Shown in pieces: positions 36,555 to 46,295 of a stretch of DNA of 64,000 nucleotides. Under the pieces are notes generated by a model that saw only the letters and a program-made list of their open reading frames with translations, ran no database searches and was not told the DNA's origin. Source of the stretch: Blastocatellia bacterium AA13. Its GTDB lineage: Bacteria; Acidobacteriota; Blastocatellia; UBA7656. The stretch lies in NCBI GenBank assembly GCA_003222245.1, contig QHVH01000019.1, positions 1 through 64,000 of the forward strand, read 5' to 3'. Position 1 is the first letter of the stretch; each line of letters starts with the position of its first letter. The position numbers and the translations under genes were made by a program.

Positions 36555-39464
36555 ATGACGAGAGAGTTGATCATAAGTGCAAATGTGCACGAGAAAAAAG
36601 TTGCTATCCTGGAAGACGGGCTGGTGACTGAGTTTTACGTCGAGCGCGGCGATGAAAATCAGGGGGTCGTGGGAAATCTCTACAAGGGCCGGGTAATGAA
36701 GGTACTACCCGGTATGCAATCAGCCTTTGTCGACATCGGACTTGAACGCGATGCTTTTCTATACGTCTCCGATTTCGCGGAGTTGATGGAAGAAGAAGAC
36801 GTCTCGGATGTACGTGAGCAGACCGAAGAACCCCAACGGGACCGGGGCCGTGCTCCGGCGTTCGACCGTGGATTCGGAAATAGAACCGGCAGGCCGGGCC
36901 AGGGCTCTTTCCCGACGCCATCGCGAGAAGCGCCGCGAGCCGACGACAAGCGAATGATCCCGATTCAAGACGCGGTCGAGCAGCTTGCGGAAATTGTCAA
37001 TGAGAGCGTCATTCCACCGCCGGCTGGCGAAGAAGAGATTGAAGCGGAGCTCGCCAGAGGACCGGACTATGAACCGGCTCCTCCAGCGGATGCGTCTACC
37101 GAGTTTATCGGAGAAGGGTTCGAAACAACTGCTCTCGTCGAACCGGAGTTCGTACCGGCGGAGCCGCTCGCTGCCGAAGACATCTCCGCTCCCGAAGAAG
37201 AAGCCGACGCAGCCGAGGTCGTCCCGGTAAAGGGCCGTCCTCGAAGAGCGCCCCGCGCGCGCGCCGCACCGACGAGGCGCGGCGGCCGGAGGCGAACGGG
37301 TCCCCCTCTTCGCGAAGAAGCCGAAGTTGAAAGCGCGCCCGAAGGCGAACAATTGGATCTAGCTCCGGAATTCGACTCTCAATTCGAGCGGGTCGTGGAC
37401 GAAGATGCCTCTCAGGACGCCGGAGAAATGCTCAAGGACGCTCTGGTGCAAGAACGGATAATTGAACGCACACAATCATCCGAGTTTCAGGTAACTTCGG
37501 CTCCGCCGCTACCCGAACCCGAAGTCCGCGTGGGCAGCGTTCGAGCCCGGTTCACTGCCGACCCGAGTTTTCATCGCGTTTCCGATGCCGATGAAGAGGT
37601 GCACGGCGCCGCCGAGAATGCTTCGGCGAAGCCGTCCGAATCCATGTCCTCATTTGATCAGGGCTCCGCGTCTGATTACGCAGGCGAATCCGAACAATCC
37701 GCGGAACAGTCTAAAGACACGGGCTCGGTCTCGCCTTTTCGCCACATCTCGGATTTTATTCAGAAGAGGTTCTTGCCTCGCGGAGCCGACGATAAATTCG
37801 CGAGCGAAACAAGAGAGAGCGAAGCTGCCTCGAGCGACGACATTCATCCGAGCCATACGGTTCACCAGGAGATAAACGATTCCGCCGAAACCAAGTCCGT
37901 CGATCAGGAGGGGGGGGACGCCGATGCATCGGTTCGGGAACGTCCTCCGCGCGCCGAATTCGCCGCCCGACGCGGCGGAAGAGGGCGGCGACGGCGGCGT
38001 GAACCACCGCCTCCGGCCGAAGATGACAAGGCCCAGGCCGAGAGCGTACAGGAAGGCGAGCCCGCCATTCCCGATGAAGTCCAATTCGAAGCCGCAGCGA
38101 GCGAAGCAGAAGTCGAAGCCGCTCCAGCGGCGGCCGCTCCGCCGCCCGCTTCCCTTCCAAACCGGCGTCCGCCCGCGCGGAGGACGCCGCCGCCGCGAAG
38201 AAACGAATTCGTCGGGCAGCGAACAGCGCGCCGGCCCGAACGAGTTCCCGCGACAATCAGCGAACTTCTTCACGAAGGCCAGGAGATACTCGTTCAGATC
38301 GCGAAAGAGCCCATCGCAAAAAAGGGCGCTCGAATCACATCACATATCGCATTGCCGGGACGCTACATGGTTTACATGCCTACCGTGAATCACGTTGGAG
38401 TCTCGCGCAAGATCGCTTCCGAAGCCGAGCGTATAAGGCTGAAGCGAATCGTGGCAGGCCAACGAGAACGTGAGGGCGCTTCCGGGGGATTCATAGCGCG
38501 AACCGCGTGCGAGGGGCATACCGAAGAAGAACTGATCGACGACATGCGCTATCTGCTCAGAACATGGGGCGACATCAAGAAAAAAACCGATCAGGCGAAA
38601 GCTCCCTCTCTTACGCACCGCGATCTCGATCTTGTACAGCGCATCCTCCGCGACCATCTCTCGGATGACTTCAGCGCGATCAGGATCGACAACGAGCTCG
38701 AATACGCCCGGCTTGTCGAGTTCGTCAACCGAATAAATCCAAAGCTGGTCAAGCGAGTCAAACTCTACACCGCCAGCCAGCCGATTCTCGAAAAGTACGG
38801 CGTTCAAGCGGAGATCGACAAGGCGGTCAAGCCGCGCGTATGGCTCAAATCCGGGGGCTACATCGTCATCAATCAGACCGAGGCTCTCGTTGCGATCGAC
38901 GTCAACACAGGTAAGTTCGTAGGCAAATCCGACAGGCTCGAAGACACAATCACGAGAACCAATCTGGATGCCGTAAAGGAGATCGTGCGTCAGATTCGCC
39001 TTCGCGATCTCGGCGGCATTATCGTGCTCGACCTTATCGATATGGAGGAACGAAAGAACCGTCAAAGGGTGATGATGGCCTTGCAACAGGAGCTTCAGGC
39101 CGACCGCGCGCCGTCCAAGATTCTCGCGATCAACGACTTTGGACTCGTGGCCATAACTCGGAAAAGAGTCAAGCAGTCGCTCGAACGAACGCTCTGCACT
39201 CCATGTCCTTACTGTCAGGGCGCCGGGATGGTGAAGTCGCCGCAGACAATGTGCTTCGAAATACTGGAGCAGGCCAAAGCGATGAGCCGCCAGATGCAAG
39301 GCGCCAGCGATGTCACCCTGCGAGTCGCGCCGGATGTCGCCGAGGCATTTCGTGCGAGAGAAAGCGAGGTTCTCGACGAAATCGAAGCCTATTTCAACTG
39401 TTCGGTCACCATCGAAGCCGATCCCGCAATACATCGCGAGCAGTTCGATTTCGCGTTGTCCTAA
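36555..39464 (+). CDS. rng: Ribonuclease E/G family protein with giant disordered insert
   Basis: 969 residues. ATG 36555 follows AGGAG by 6 bases. The start TRELIISANVHEKKVAILEDG and the first half of the S1 domain (GNLYKGRVMKVLPGMQSAFVDIGLERDAFLYVSDF) end near residue 75; the second half resumes near 565 (TISELLHEGQEILVQIAKEPIAKKGARITSHI). In between lie ~490 residues rich in Glu, Ala and Pro with Arg/Gly clusters (RRAPRARAAPTRRGGRRR, ARRGGRGRRRRREPPP). The catalytic part has Asp782 (VAIDVNTGKFVG), Asp826 (IVLDLIDMEE) and the zinc-link CTPCPYCQG at 881-887. It would start mRNA decay and process rRNA by 5'-end-dependent cleavage. The DNA of the insert keeps similar codon use, so it is not an obvious recent insertion. 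Confidence 0.92.
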   Translation: MTRELIISANVHEKKVAILEDGLVTEFYVERGDENQGVVGNLYKGRVMKVLPGMQSAFVDIGLERDAFLYVSDFAELMEEEDVSDVREQTEEPQRDRGRAPAFDRGFGNRTGRPGQGSFPTPSREAPRADDKRMIPIQDAVEQLAEIVNESVIPPPAGEEEIEAELARGPDYEPAPPADASTEFIGEGFETTALVEPEFVPAEPLAAEDISAPEEEADAAEVVPVKGRPRRAPRARAAPTRRGGRRRTGPPLREEAEVESAPEGEQLDLAPEFDSQFERVVDEDASQDAGEMLKDALVQERIIERTQSSEFQVTSAPPLPEPEVRVGSVRARFTADPSFHRVSDADEEVHGAAENASAKPSESMSSFDQGSASDYAGESEQSAEQSKDTGSVSPFRHISDFIQKRFLPRGADDKFASETRESEAASSDDIHPSHTVHQEINDSAETKSVDQEGGDADASVRERPPRAEFAARRGGRGRRRRREPPPPAEDDKAQAESVQEGEPAIPDEVQFEAAASEAEVEAAPAAAAPPPASLPNRRPPARRTPPPRRNEFVGQRTARRPERVPATISELLHEGQEILVQIAKEPIAKKGARITSHIALPGRYMVYMPTVNHVGVSRKIASEAERIRLKRIVAGQREREGASGGFIARTACEGHTEEELIDDMRYLLRTWGDIKKKTDQAKAPSLTHRDLDLVQRILRDHLSDDFSAIRIDNELEYARLVEFVNRINPKLVKRVKLYTASQPILEKYGVQAEIDKAVKPRVWLKSGGYIVINQTEALVAIDVNTGKFVGKSDRLEDTITRTNLDAVKEIVRQIRLRDLGGIIVLDLIDMEERKNRQRVMMALQQELQADRAPSKILAINDFGLVAITRKRVKQSLERTLCTPCPYCQGAGMVKSPQTMCFEILEQAKAMSRQMQGASDVTLRVAPDVAEAFRARESEVLDEIEAYFNCSVTIEADPAIHREQFDFALS

Positions 39465-39481
39465 ACACTCCTGATTATCCC

Positions 39482-39509
39482 GGCGCCGCTTGCTTCCGCG
39501 GGCGGCGCC
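39482..39509 (+). terminator. Possible hairpin terminator after RNase E/G
   Basis: GGCGCCGC at 39482-39489 pairs with GCGGCGCC at 39502-39509 around a 12-base loop, 18 bases after the stop codon. No T-run follows, so termination is uncertain. Confidence 0.4.
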
Positions 39510-39544
39510 GCTGATATCACAATCGCCCAATCAGCATCAGATCC

Positions 39545-41611
39545 ATGTCAAACCACAAGCACACCAATAAGCTCATAAACGAAACGAGTCCCTATCTGCT
39601 TCAGCATGCGCATAACCCGGTGAACTGGTATCCCTGGGGCGACGAAGCCATCGAACGTTCACGCGCCGAAGATAAGCCGATCCTTCTCTCAATCGGATAC
39701 TCGGCCTGTCACTGGTGTCACGTCATGGAGCACGAGTCGTTTGAAGACGAACAGATCGCCTCGCTGATGAACCAGAACTTTATTTCGATAAAAGTCGATC
39801 GCGAGGAGAGACCCGACATAGATTCCATCTACATGAACGCGGTTCAGATGATGATCGGCCACGGCGGCTGGCCGCTCACCGTGTTCTTGACGCCCGAGCT
39901 GAAGCCCTTCTATGGCGGCACCTATTTCCCGCCGATTGATAGCCGCGGCCTGCCGGGTTTCACGCGAATACTGCTCGCGATCGCCGACTCCTACCAGACT
40001 CGAAAAGACGACGTTGCGGGCAGCGCGGACGCGATAACCGATGAGCTCCGCAAGGCAAATCGCTTCCACGGCTCGGCCGAAATGCTCACCGCCAATGTGC
40101 TCGATCAGGCGTACGTCGGGCTTGGGCGAAACTTCGACAGCGTCGAAGGCGGCTTCGGCGCGGCGCCGAAATTTCCGCCTTCGATGAGCCTCATGTTCCT
40201 GTTGCGTCAACAGGCGCGGACCCACACCACCGCGCCCCTCGAGATGGCCGAGCTAACGCTGACGAAGATGGCGGGCGGCGGAATGTACGATCAGCTAGGC
40301 GGAGGATTTCATAGATACTCGGTAGATGCGCACTGGCTTGTCCCTCATTTTGAGAAGATGTTGTATGACAACGCCCTGCTCGCGCGAACATATCTGTACG
40401 CCTATCAAGCTACTCGCAATGAGCTCTATCGGCGCATAGCCGAGGAGACACTCGATTACGTCGTAAGAGATTTAACCGATCGGTCCGGCGGCTTCTATTC
40501 CTCCGAGGATGCCGACAGCGAGGGAGAAGAAGGCAAATTCTACGTTTGGACCAAAGCGGAGGTATTGGAAATACTAGGCCCCGGCGACGGCGAAGTTGTT
40601 TGCGACTACTTCAATGTTTCCGGCGAAGGCAATTTCGAAGGCGGAGCTTCAATATTGAACACGCCCGTGTCGCTCGAAGAAACGGCCCTGAGCCATGGAA
40701 TCGATTCGGATCAATTGCGGAAGACGATCAACGCCGCAAAGAAAAGGCTCTTCAACGCTCGAGAAGAGCGAGTGCGCCCCGGCCGCGACGACAAAATTTT
40801 GGCGGCTTGGAACGGCCTGATGCTTACGGCCTTTGCTGAGGCCGCTTCGATCCTGGGACGCGACGACTACCGCGCGATTGCGGAGCGCAACGCGAACTTC
40901 ATTCTCGATTCCTTGTGCAAGAACGGCCGGCTTTTAAGGACCTATAAGAACGGACAGGCAAAGCTGAATGGTTATATAGAAGACTATGCCTATGTAGCGG
41001 AAGGGCTGCTTGCGTTGTATGAGGCGACTTTTGAAGAGCAGTATCTGCACCGCGCTGGTGAGCTTGCCGATGCCATGATCGAGCACTTCTCGGATGAATC
41101 CGACGCCGGCTTTTTCTTCACGTCCAACGACCACGAACAACTTATTACCCGAATGAAGGAATTCTTTGACAATGCCACGCCTTCGGGAAACTCCGTGGCA
41201 TCGCTAACGCTTTTGAAGCTCTCGCTGCTCACCGGCGAGGATAAATATCAAAGGCCGGCCATTGCGGTTCTCAGAATGATGCGCGAGGCTATGGAGCGCT
41301 TTCCCAGTGCGTTTGGTTACATGCTCGGCGCGCTTGATTTCTATCTTTCTGAGCCCAAGGAGATCGCCATAATCGGCGACCCCTCGTCACATGAGGTCAG
41401 CAATTTTCTTGAGATCATCAACTCACAATTTATCCCGAACAAGGTATTGGCCCTCGCGCCGGATTCACGCCCCGCTGATGAAGCGTCCATCCCTCTCCTG
41501 AAAGACAAAGCAGCGGTTGGCGGAAAGCCCACCGTTTACGTATGCCGAAACTACACCTGTCTCGCGCCCGCCGTTACCGACGAGGAGCTAGCTCAAAGGC
41601 TCGCCCAATAG
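39545..41611 (+). CDS. Thioredoxin-domain/glycan-hydrolase-like protein (YyaL, DUF255)
   Basis: 688 residues of the YyaL/SSP411 family. Residues about 1-165 are the thioredoxin-like DUF255 domain with [21 protein letters not shown], the active-site-like CHWCH in [18 protein letters not shown] and [11 protein letters not shown]. The remainder is an (alpha/alpha)6-barrel related to N-acylglucosamine 2-epimerases and cellulases ([63 protein letters not shown]). The biochemical role is unknown. The cysteine pair suggests redox or thiol chemistry. Cytoplasmic, no signal peptide. Stand-alone gene. Confidence 0.9.
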   Translation: MSNHKHTNKLINETSPYLLQHAHNPVNWYPWGDEAIERSRAEDKPILLSIGYSACHWCHVMEHESFEDEQIASLMNQNFISIKVDREERPDIDSIYMNAVQMMIGHGGWPLTVFLTPELKPFYGGTYFPPIDSRGLPGFTRILLAIADSYQTRKDDVAGSADAITDELRKANRFHGSAEMLTANVLDQAYVGLGRNFDSVEGGFGAAPKFPPSMSLMFLLRQQARTHTTAPLEMAELTLTKMAGGGMYDQLGGGFHRYSVDAHWLVPHFEKMLYDNALLARTYLYAYQATRNELYRRIAEETLDYVVRDLTDRSGGFYSSEDADSEGEEGKFYVWTKAEVLEILGPGDGEVVCDYFNVSGEGNFEGGASILNTPVSLEETALSHGIDSDQLRKTINAAKKRLFNAREERVRPGRDDKILAAWNGLMLTAFAEAASILGRDDYRAIAERNANFILDSLCKNGRLLRTYKNGQAKLNGYIEDYAYVAEGLLALYEATFEEQYLHRAGELADAMIEHFSDESDAGFFFTSNDHEQLITRMKEFFDNATPSGNSVASLTLLKLSLLTGEDKYQRPAIAVLRMMREAMERFPSAFGYMLGALDFYLSEPKEIAIIGDPSSHEVSNFLEIINSQFIPNKVLALAPDSRPADEASIPLLKDKAAVGGKPTVYVCRNYTCLAPAVTDEELAQRLAQ

Positions 41612-41803
41612 AAGCCCATAGCGGCCGTCCGTATTTTTACTACTTACCCGCGCCTCCACTTGAGATGGAATTCTCGTGACTCTTACGAAGTTCGTTCGCT
41701 CTGCACCGTGTCTGGGAAAAAGATTACAATCTGCTTTATACTCACCTGTTCTCCGACAAGGGGGACAGCCATTCACTCACTTAAAAAAACAGGAGGCGGT
41801 CGA

Positions 41804-43249
41804 ATGAAAACGGTAAAAGGAGCTTTGTGCACGCTCGGATTCCTGCTTGCGTGCGCGGCGGCGCCTGCGTTCGCGCAATCATCGGAAGCGCTGGTCAACG
41901 AAATAAGAATCACCGCGAAGAGGTATGAATTCGTCCCGAATAAGATCACCGTCCACAAAGGCGAGAAAGTCCGACTCATCGTAACATCGCAGGACGTGGA
42001 TCACGGCTTCGCAATTGATGCCTTAAAAATCGAAAAGAAGATCTCGGCGCACAGTCATGAGACGATCGAGTTCACTCCGACCAAAGAGGGCAAGTTCCAG
42101 TTCTACTGCTCCGACTTCTGCGGAGACGGGCACGACAAGATGAAGGGCGAGCTGATCGTCACGAAGGGTCAAGCAACCCCCGCCAAAATGCAGGTAAGCT
42201 TCGACCCGAACTCTCCCGGCGTAGTCATCGTCGAGTCGCCGAGCGGCGAGAAGTTGAGAATCGATACCAACGCGAAAACGGTTGCGGCCCTGGCGGAAAC
42301 GCCCGCGGCGATACACGACGAGACGCACGAAGCCGCCGCTCGCGACAAGAGAGAGGCCGAAAAACAGGCCCGCGGCACGGACAACGAAACCTTTGATTAC
42401 AAGTTGATCAATCTCCCCACCCCCAAGCGCGTTCCGCGCCACAGCATAAACGTAGAATTCACTCACCGCTTCGCCGAACCGCTGCGATCTCTCGAAGGGG
42501 AGCGGGGGGAGGAGCACGCTTCGCGAATTTCAAACGATCTATTGGGGCTCGACAGCCTGTCGGTTTCGTCTTTTGGATTGACCTATGGAGTAACCGATCG
42601 CCTGTACGTGCGAGCATACCGATCTCCGATTTCGACTAAAGGGCTCAGCAAGACAATCGAGCTGGGAGCAGGGTTCCATCTGCTGGACGAGGCGGGCCGC
42701 TCGCCCGTTGAGATGCAGCTCTACGGCAGCATCGAAGGCGACCGGAACTTCACGGAGACGTATACCGAGAATATTCAACTTATGGTCTCTCGAAGCGTCA
42801 CCGAGTACGCACACGTGTTCTTCTCACCGGCGGTTCACATAAACTCGAACGGCCAGGGCCGATTCAATCCCAGACCCGAAGACTTCTTCCCGTTCGATCC
42901 TACCGTCGCCGCATTCAAGCTCGGTCAGCACACGGGCTCATTCGGCTTCGGCGTGGATGCGAAGATCAGGCCGTCAGTGGCTCTCATGTTTGAATTCACG
43001 CCTCGAGTGGGATTCAAAATGGGAAGGGTCGATCCGATCTTCGACTCGAAATTCAACCGTATTGGACTCGTGAACGAGTCGGAGCCTGAGATCGGATTCG
43101 GAATTCAGAAGCGCATAGGCCGTCACGTATTCGCGTTGACGTTTTCAAACACTCAGGCGACTACCACAGCGAGATACAACTCAAGCAATCTCGTCTTAAG
43201 CCCGAGCAACTGGACTATCGGGTTCAATCTCTTCAGACGGCTGAAATGA
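41804..43249 (+). CDS. Secreted CuA-type cupredoxin fused to DUF5777-like beta-barrel
   Basis: 481 residues from ATG 41804 (7 bases after AGGAGG), with a signal peptide ending AAPAFA. Residues about 30-122 form a cupredoxin whose ligands match the binuclear CuA site of cytochrome oxidase subunit II: His67 (VDHGFAI), then Cys102-x3-Cys106-x3-His110-x2-Met113 (YCSDFCGDGHDKM). Residues about 125-195 are a charged linker (HDETHEAAARDKREAEKQAR). From about 200 to the end alternating beta strands and a closing NWTIGFNLFRRLK resemble an outer-membrane barrel of the DUF5777 sort. It may pass electrons or copper at the outer membrane. No cytochrome or oxidase gene is nearby. The barrel assignment is less certain than the copper site. 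Confidence 0.8.
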   Translation: MKTVKGALCTLGFLLACAAAPAFAQSSEALVNEIRITAKRYEFVPNKITVHKGEKVRLIVTSQDVDHGFAIDALKIEKKISAHSHETIEFTPTKEGKFQFYCSDFCGDGHDKMKGELIVTKGQATPAKMQVSFDPNSPGVVIVESPSGEKLRIDTNAKTVAALAETPAAIHDETHEAAARDKREAEKQARGTDNETFDYKLINLPTPKRVPRHSINVEFTHRFAEPLRSLEGERGEEHASRISNDLLGLDSLSVSSFGLTYGVTDRLYVRAYRSPISTKGLSKTIELGAGFHLLDEAGRSPVEMQLYGSIEGDRNFTETYTENIQLMVSRSVTEYAHVFFSPAVHINSNGQGRFNPRPEDFFPFDPTVAAFKLGQHTGSFGFGVDAKIRPSVALMFEFTPRVGFKMGRVDPIFDSKFNRIGLVNESEPEIGFGIQKRIGRHVFALTFSNTQATTTARYNSSNLVLSPSNWTIGFNLFRRLK

Positions 43250-43267
43250 GACTCTGGATGTAAGAAA

Positions 43268-43375
43268 GCTCCTTTCCACTTGACGCTGCGCTTTGCGGAA
43301 CGAATGTACGGGCGGCCCTCAACGGCCGCCCCTCCTGAAGAACCGGCCTTCGCATCAGTGTCGAGTGGAAAGAGC
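43268..43375. repeat. 108-base imperfect inverted repeat (MITE-like or hairpin element)
   Basis: Outer arms 43268-43288 and 43356-43375 are complementary over about 20 bases (GCTC-TTTCCACT-GAC-CTG with one bulge and two mismatches). Inside, GGGCGGCC (43310-43317) pairs with GGCCGCCC (43324-43331) around a 6-base loop. It fills the gap between the cupredoxin and DUF488 genes. Confidence 0.6.
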
Positions 43376-43420
43376 GCCTTGCATGGAGGCCGACCGTGTG
43401 TTGATCTTCAGGCAAGCATA

Positions 43421-44002
43421 ATGAGAGACGAAGCTCAACAAGTAGTATTTTCAATAGGTCATTCAAACCAGTCGATCGAGAAGTTCCTCTCGCTGCTCGA
43501 ATCGCATAAGATCGATGTTCTGGTCGATGTGCGCTCTCATCCCTACTCCAAATATGCTCCTCATTTTCAACAGAAGTCTTTGAGCCGGAAATTGGAGGAA
43601 AGCGGTTTCAGATATTTATTCCTCGGCAACGAACTCGGCGGAAAACCTGAAGCTGGAGATTTCTATGATGCAAACGGTCATGTGCTTTATCGTGAACTGG
43701 CCCGATCTTCGCTCTTCCTGGAAGGCATTCAAAGACTTGAGCGCGGCCTCGAGAGCTATCGAATCGCCATTATGTGCGCTGAAGAGAACCCGTCGCGCTG
43801 TCACCGCCGTTTGCTGATCACGCCCGTTTTAGAAGGGCGCGGCATCAACGTGATTCACATTCGCGGGGACGGTAGGCTGGAACCGGAGTCGGAAATTCTT
43901 CGCCAGGAAGCACAGCTCACTCTGTTCAGAAATTCGGAGCAAATTCCCTCGAGATCCTCACGCTCAATTTTGAAAGGAGAGCGCCGAGGAAGAGGCGCCT
44001 GA
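43421..44002 (+). CDS. DUF488 family protein
   Basis: 193 residues from ATG 43421 (MRDEAQQVVFSIGHSNQS); the open frame runs upstream to 43280 through an inverted repeat, so that part is rejected. DUF488 signatures: SIGHSNQSIEKFLSLLESHKIDVLVDVRSHPYSKY, FQQKSLSRKLEESGFRYLFLGNELGG, and the conserved cysteine cluster MCAEENPSRCHRRLL. The family is widespread and of unknown function; conserved Cys, Glu and His suggest a catalytic or metal site. No operon partner. Confidence 0.85.
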   Translation: MRDEAQQVVFSIGHSNQSIEKFLSLLESHKIDVLVDVRSHPYSKYAPHFQQKSLSRKLEESGFRYLFLGNELGGKPEAGDFYDANGHVLYRELARSSLFLEGIQRLERGLESYRIAIMCAEENPSRCHRRLLITPVLEGRGINVIHIRGDGRLEPESEILRQEAQLTLFRNSEQIPSRSSRSILKGERRGRGA

Positions 44003-44142
44003 ACTTAATGTTGCCGAAGTAATATATGATTCGCGCGATTAAGATATTCGACTATCCGCTATGCCCTCGATCTAAGCTTCCCCCCTGCCGCAAAGAACTT
44101 TTTGAGCCGCTTGCACGTTGATCAAGCGGCGAGGTCTGCTGG

Positions 44143-44751
44143 TTGAATATACTCGATACGCTGCTCAAACTCTTTGCCGATTACGGCTACTGGATTGTTT
44201 TCTTCGGGGTAATGCTCGAAAACGCCGGAATCCCGGTGCCCGGAGAAACGATCCTGCTGGCGGCCGGTTTCTTCGCGACTCAAGGCTATTTTCATTTGGG
44301 CGCCGTTATGCTTATCGCAATGACCGGCGCCGTCATAGGCGATAACTGCGGCTACTGGATCGGCCATCGTCTCGGCAGGAGTCTCCTCATTCGCTACGGC
44401 AAGTATGTTTTTCTGACCGAACAGCGATTCCAAACAATGGAACGTTTCTTCGTCGCTCATGGAGACAAAACGGTACTGGTAGCGCGCTTCATCACCGGTT
44501 TCAGGGTCTTTACTGCTCTCTTCGCCGGAGCGTCTCACATGTCCTGGCCTCGCTTCCTGTGTTTCAATGCACTGGGCGCGTTGATCTGGTCGGTAACGAT
44601 GGCGTTGCTCGGATTCTTTTTCGGTCGAAGCTGGGCGCTGCTCGAGAAATGGACCAAAGGCGCCGGCGTTGGGCTCGCCGTCGCGGGGATCGCGGCCTTC
44701 ATAATTTTCAAACTTGTTAAACGTCGCCGTCGAATAACTGAAGGTCAGTGA
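44143..44751 (+). CDS. DedA family membrane protein
   Basis: 202 residues with about five membrane segments. Typical DedA features: YGYWIVFFGVMLENAGIPVPGETILLAAGFFA, IGDNCGYWIGHRLGRSLL and the RFITGFRVFTALFAGASHMSWPRF loop. DedA proteins are thought to be lipid scramblases, for example recycling undecaprenyl phosphate or phospholipids, and affect membrane energetics. TTG start at 44143, 8 bases after GAGG. Stands alone; convergent with mgtE. Confidence 0.87.
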   Translation: MNILDTLLKLFADYGYWIVFFGVMLENAGIPVPGETILLAAGFFATQGYFHLGAVMLIAMTGAVIGDNCGYWIGHRLGRSLLIRYGKYVFLTEQRFQTMERFFVAHGDKTVLVARFITGFRVFTALFAGASHMSWPRFLCFNALGALIWSVTMALLGFFFGRSWALLEKWTKGAGVGLAVAGIAAFIIFKLVKRRRRITEGQ

Positions 44752-44776
44752 ACAGACGGCTGATACAATCTCGAAG

Positions 44777-44802
44777 AAGGGCGGGCAGAGACCCCCGCCC
44801 TT
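44777..44802. terminator. Hairpin between convergent DedA and mgtE genes
   Basis: A perfect 9-base stem, AAGGGCGGG (44777-44785) and CCCGCCCTT (44794-44802), with an 8-base loop, 25 bases beyond the DedA stop. There is no T-run; it could instead be a dispersed GC-rich palindrome like those near 13150 and 43310. Confidence 0.4.
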
Positions 44803-44899
44803 ACATTGATCTGCAATTGTAAGTGAAATGCGCCTCTAATACTGACCGACCGATCATTCGATTCCGCCCAGCCTCAAGACCTGCTCCATAGCAAAATGC

Positions 44900-46294
44900 T
44901 CAGCCCCTCAGCAAAGGCATTAACAGAGTGGCAATGCCGAGAAACGAAAAGAAGCCTCCCACATCAGTGCATGTTGTAACGAACACCGTCGAAGCCACTG
45001 CCGGATCAATCCGAAGTTTTTTCAGAGCCACTGGGATAAGAATTCCGGCGGTGCCTGCAATCACAAGGTTGATCACCATCGCGGCCGCCAGCACCACCCC
45101 GAGCCAGAAGCTCTTGTAAAACAGGCCTGCTACAAAGGCGCAGACCAATCCGTTTATCAAGCCGTTTGCTCCGCCTACTACAACTTCCTTGAGTACAATC
45201 CAGGGGACAGACACCAGCTCATCGAGCGCCATTCCGCGAATGACTATCGTGAGCGTTTGCGTAGCAGCATTGCCTCCCATTCCCGCAACGATGGACATCA
45301 GGGCCGCCAGAGCGGTCAATTGTCCTATTGTTCCTTCGAATCTCGAAATGACATAGCTCGCGAGAAAAGCGGTGCCGAGATTTATCAATAACCACGGAGC
45401 CCGCAAACGAAGCGACCTCGAAAGCTTGGTACTCAGGTGCTCTTCGGTGGCGACACCGGCGAGCGCAAGCAGGTCTTCGGTGGTCTCTTCCTGCAGGACG
45501 TCTATCACGTCGTCGACGGTTACGATGCCGACCAGTTTGTCTTCGTGATCGACGACCGGAACGGCGAGCAGGTTATACTGCGCAACAAGCTTTGCCACCT
45601 CTTCCTGAGGCGTGTTCGTAGACACCGTGGTCACGTCCGTAAAAAAGATCTTGCGCAACTGATTGGAAGGCGGCGTCGTCAATAGCTTTCTCAAGCTAAC
45701 CACGCCGACAAGGTGGTCGTGCTTGTCGATGACGTAAACATAAAACACCATCTCGAGCTCTTCATTGCGCCGCTGGAGCGCGGCTATGGCTTCGGCCACC
45801 GTGACGTCTTCCTCCAGAGCAAAGTAGTTGCGCGTCATTATGCGGCCCGCGGTACGTTCTTCGTGCTCGAGCAGTCCGCGTACTTCAGCCGCCGGAGCCG
45901 CTTCCATTAATCGCAGCACTTCGGCGGCAAGCGGTTCGGGCAAGCGCGAAGCAAGCGAGGTTGCGTCATCAGCAGGCATCTCGCTCAAGAGACGCGCCGT
46001 CGTTTCAGCTCCGACCGATTGAAGCAGCGGTATGCTATCGACGATCTCAAGCTCGCTCACGATCGCGGCGACCTGAGCCGTTTCGCATTCGGCGAGAAGG
46101 ATTGAGAACACTTGCTGTCGCTCGGTAGCTCCCAGCAGCGCCAGCATACGCGCCGCATCCGCCGGATGCGCTTTGTTGAATACTTTCGCCAGATGAGATC
46201 TCGCTCCCCGATGAAGCAGTTTTCTGACGATGCCAAGCGGATACCCTACAGGCATCGCTGACTTGGTGAGTAGTTTCTGATCGGAGTAGTTCAT
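44900..46294 (-). CDS. mgtE: Magnesium transporter MgtE
   Basis: 464 residues. An N-terminal MgtE_N superhelical domain (about 25-140, AADAARMLALLGATERQQVFSILL) is followed by two CBS domains (about 140-265, ITRNYFALEEDVTVAEAI, FTDVTTVSTNTPQEEVAKLVAQYNLLAVPVVDHEDKLVGIVTVDDVIDV) and five membrane helices (AALMSIVAGMGGNAATQTLTIVIRG). MgtE is a gated Mg2+ channel closed by cytoplasmic Mg2+ through the N and CBS domains. A duplicated ribosome-binding segment lies directly upstream (46296-46325). I saw no M-box-like riboswitch in the leader. Confidence 0.93.
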   Translation of the reverse strand: MNYSDQKLLTKSAMPVGYPLGIVRKLLHRGARSHLAKVFNKAHPADAARMLALLGATERQQVFSILLAECETAQVAAIVSELEIVDSIPLLQSVGAETTARLLSEMPADDATSLASRLPEPLAAEVLRLMEAAPAAEVRGLLEHEERTAGRIMTRNYFALEEDVTVAEAIAALQRRNEELEMVFYVYVIDKHDHLVGVVSLRKLLTTPPSNQLRKIFFTDVTTVSTNTPQEEVAKLVAQYNLLAVPVVDHEDKLVGIVTVDDVIDVLQEETTEDLLALAGVATEEHLSTKLSRSLRLRAPWLLINLGTAFLASYVISRFEGTIGQLTALAALMSIVAGMGGNAATQTLTIVIRGMALDELVSVPWIVLKEVVVGGANGLINGLVCAFVAGLFYKSFWLGVVLAAAMVINLVIAGTAGILIPVALKKLRIDPAVASTVFVTTCTDVGGFFSFLGIATLLMPLLRG

Positions 46295-46295
46295 T

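Noticed and set aside
38340-39530. 396-codon minus-strand frame opposite the RNase E/G catalytic part
   Set aside because: Antisense shadow of a well-conserved gene.
41660-41803. N-terminal extension of the cupredoxin frame
   Set aside because: The signal peptide and the AGGAGG site place the start at 41804.
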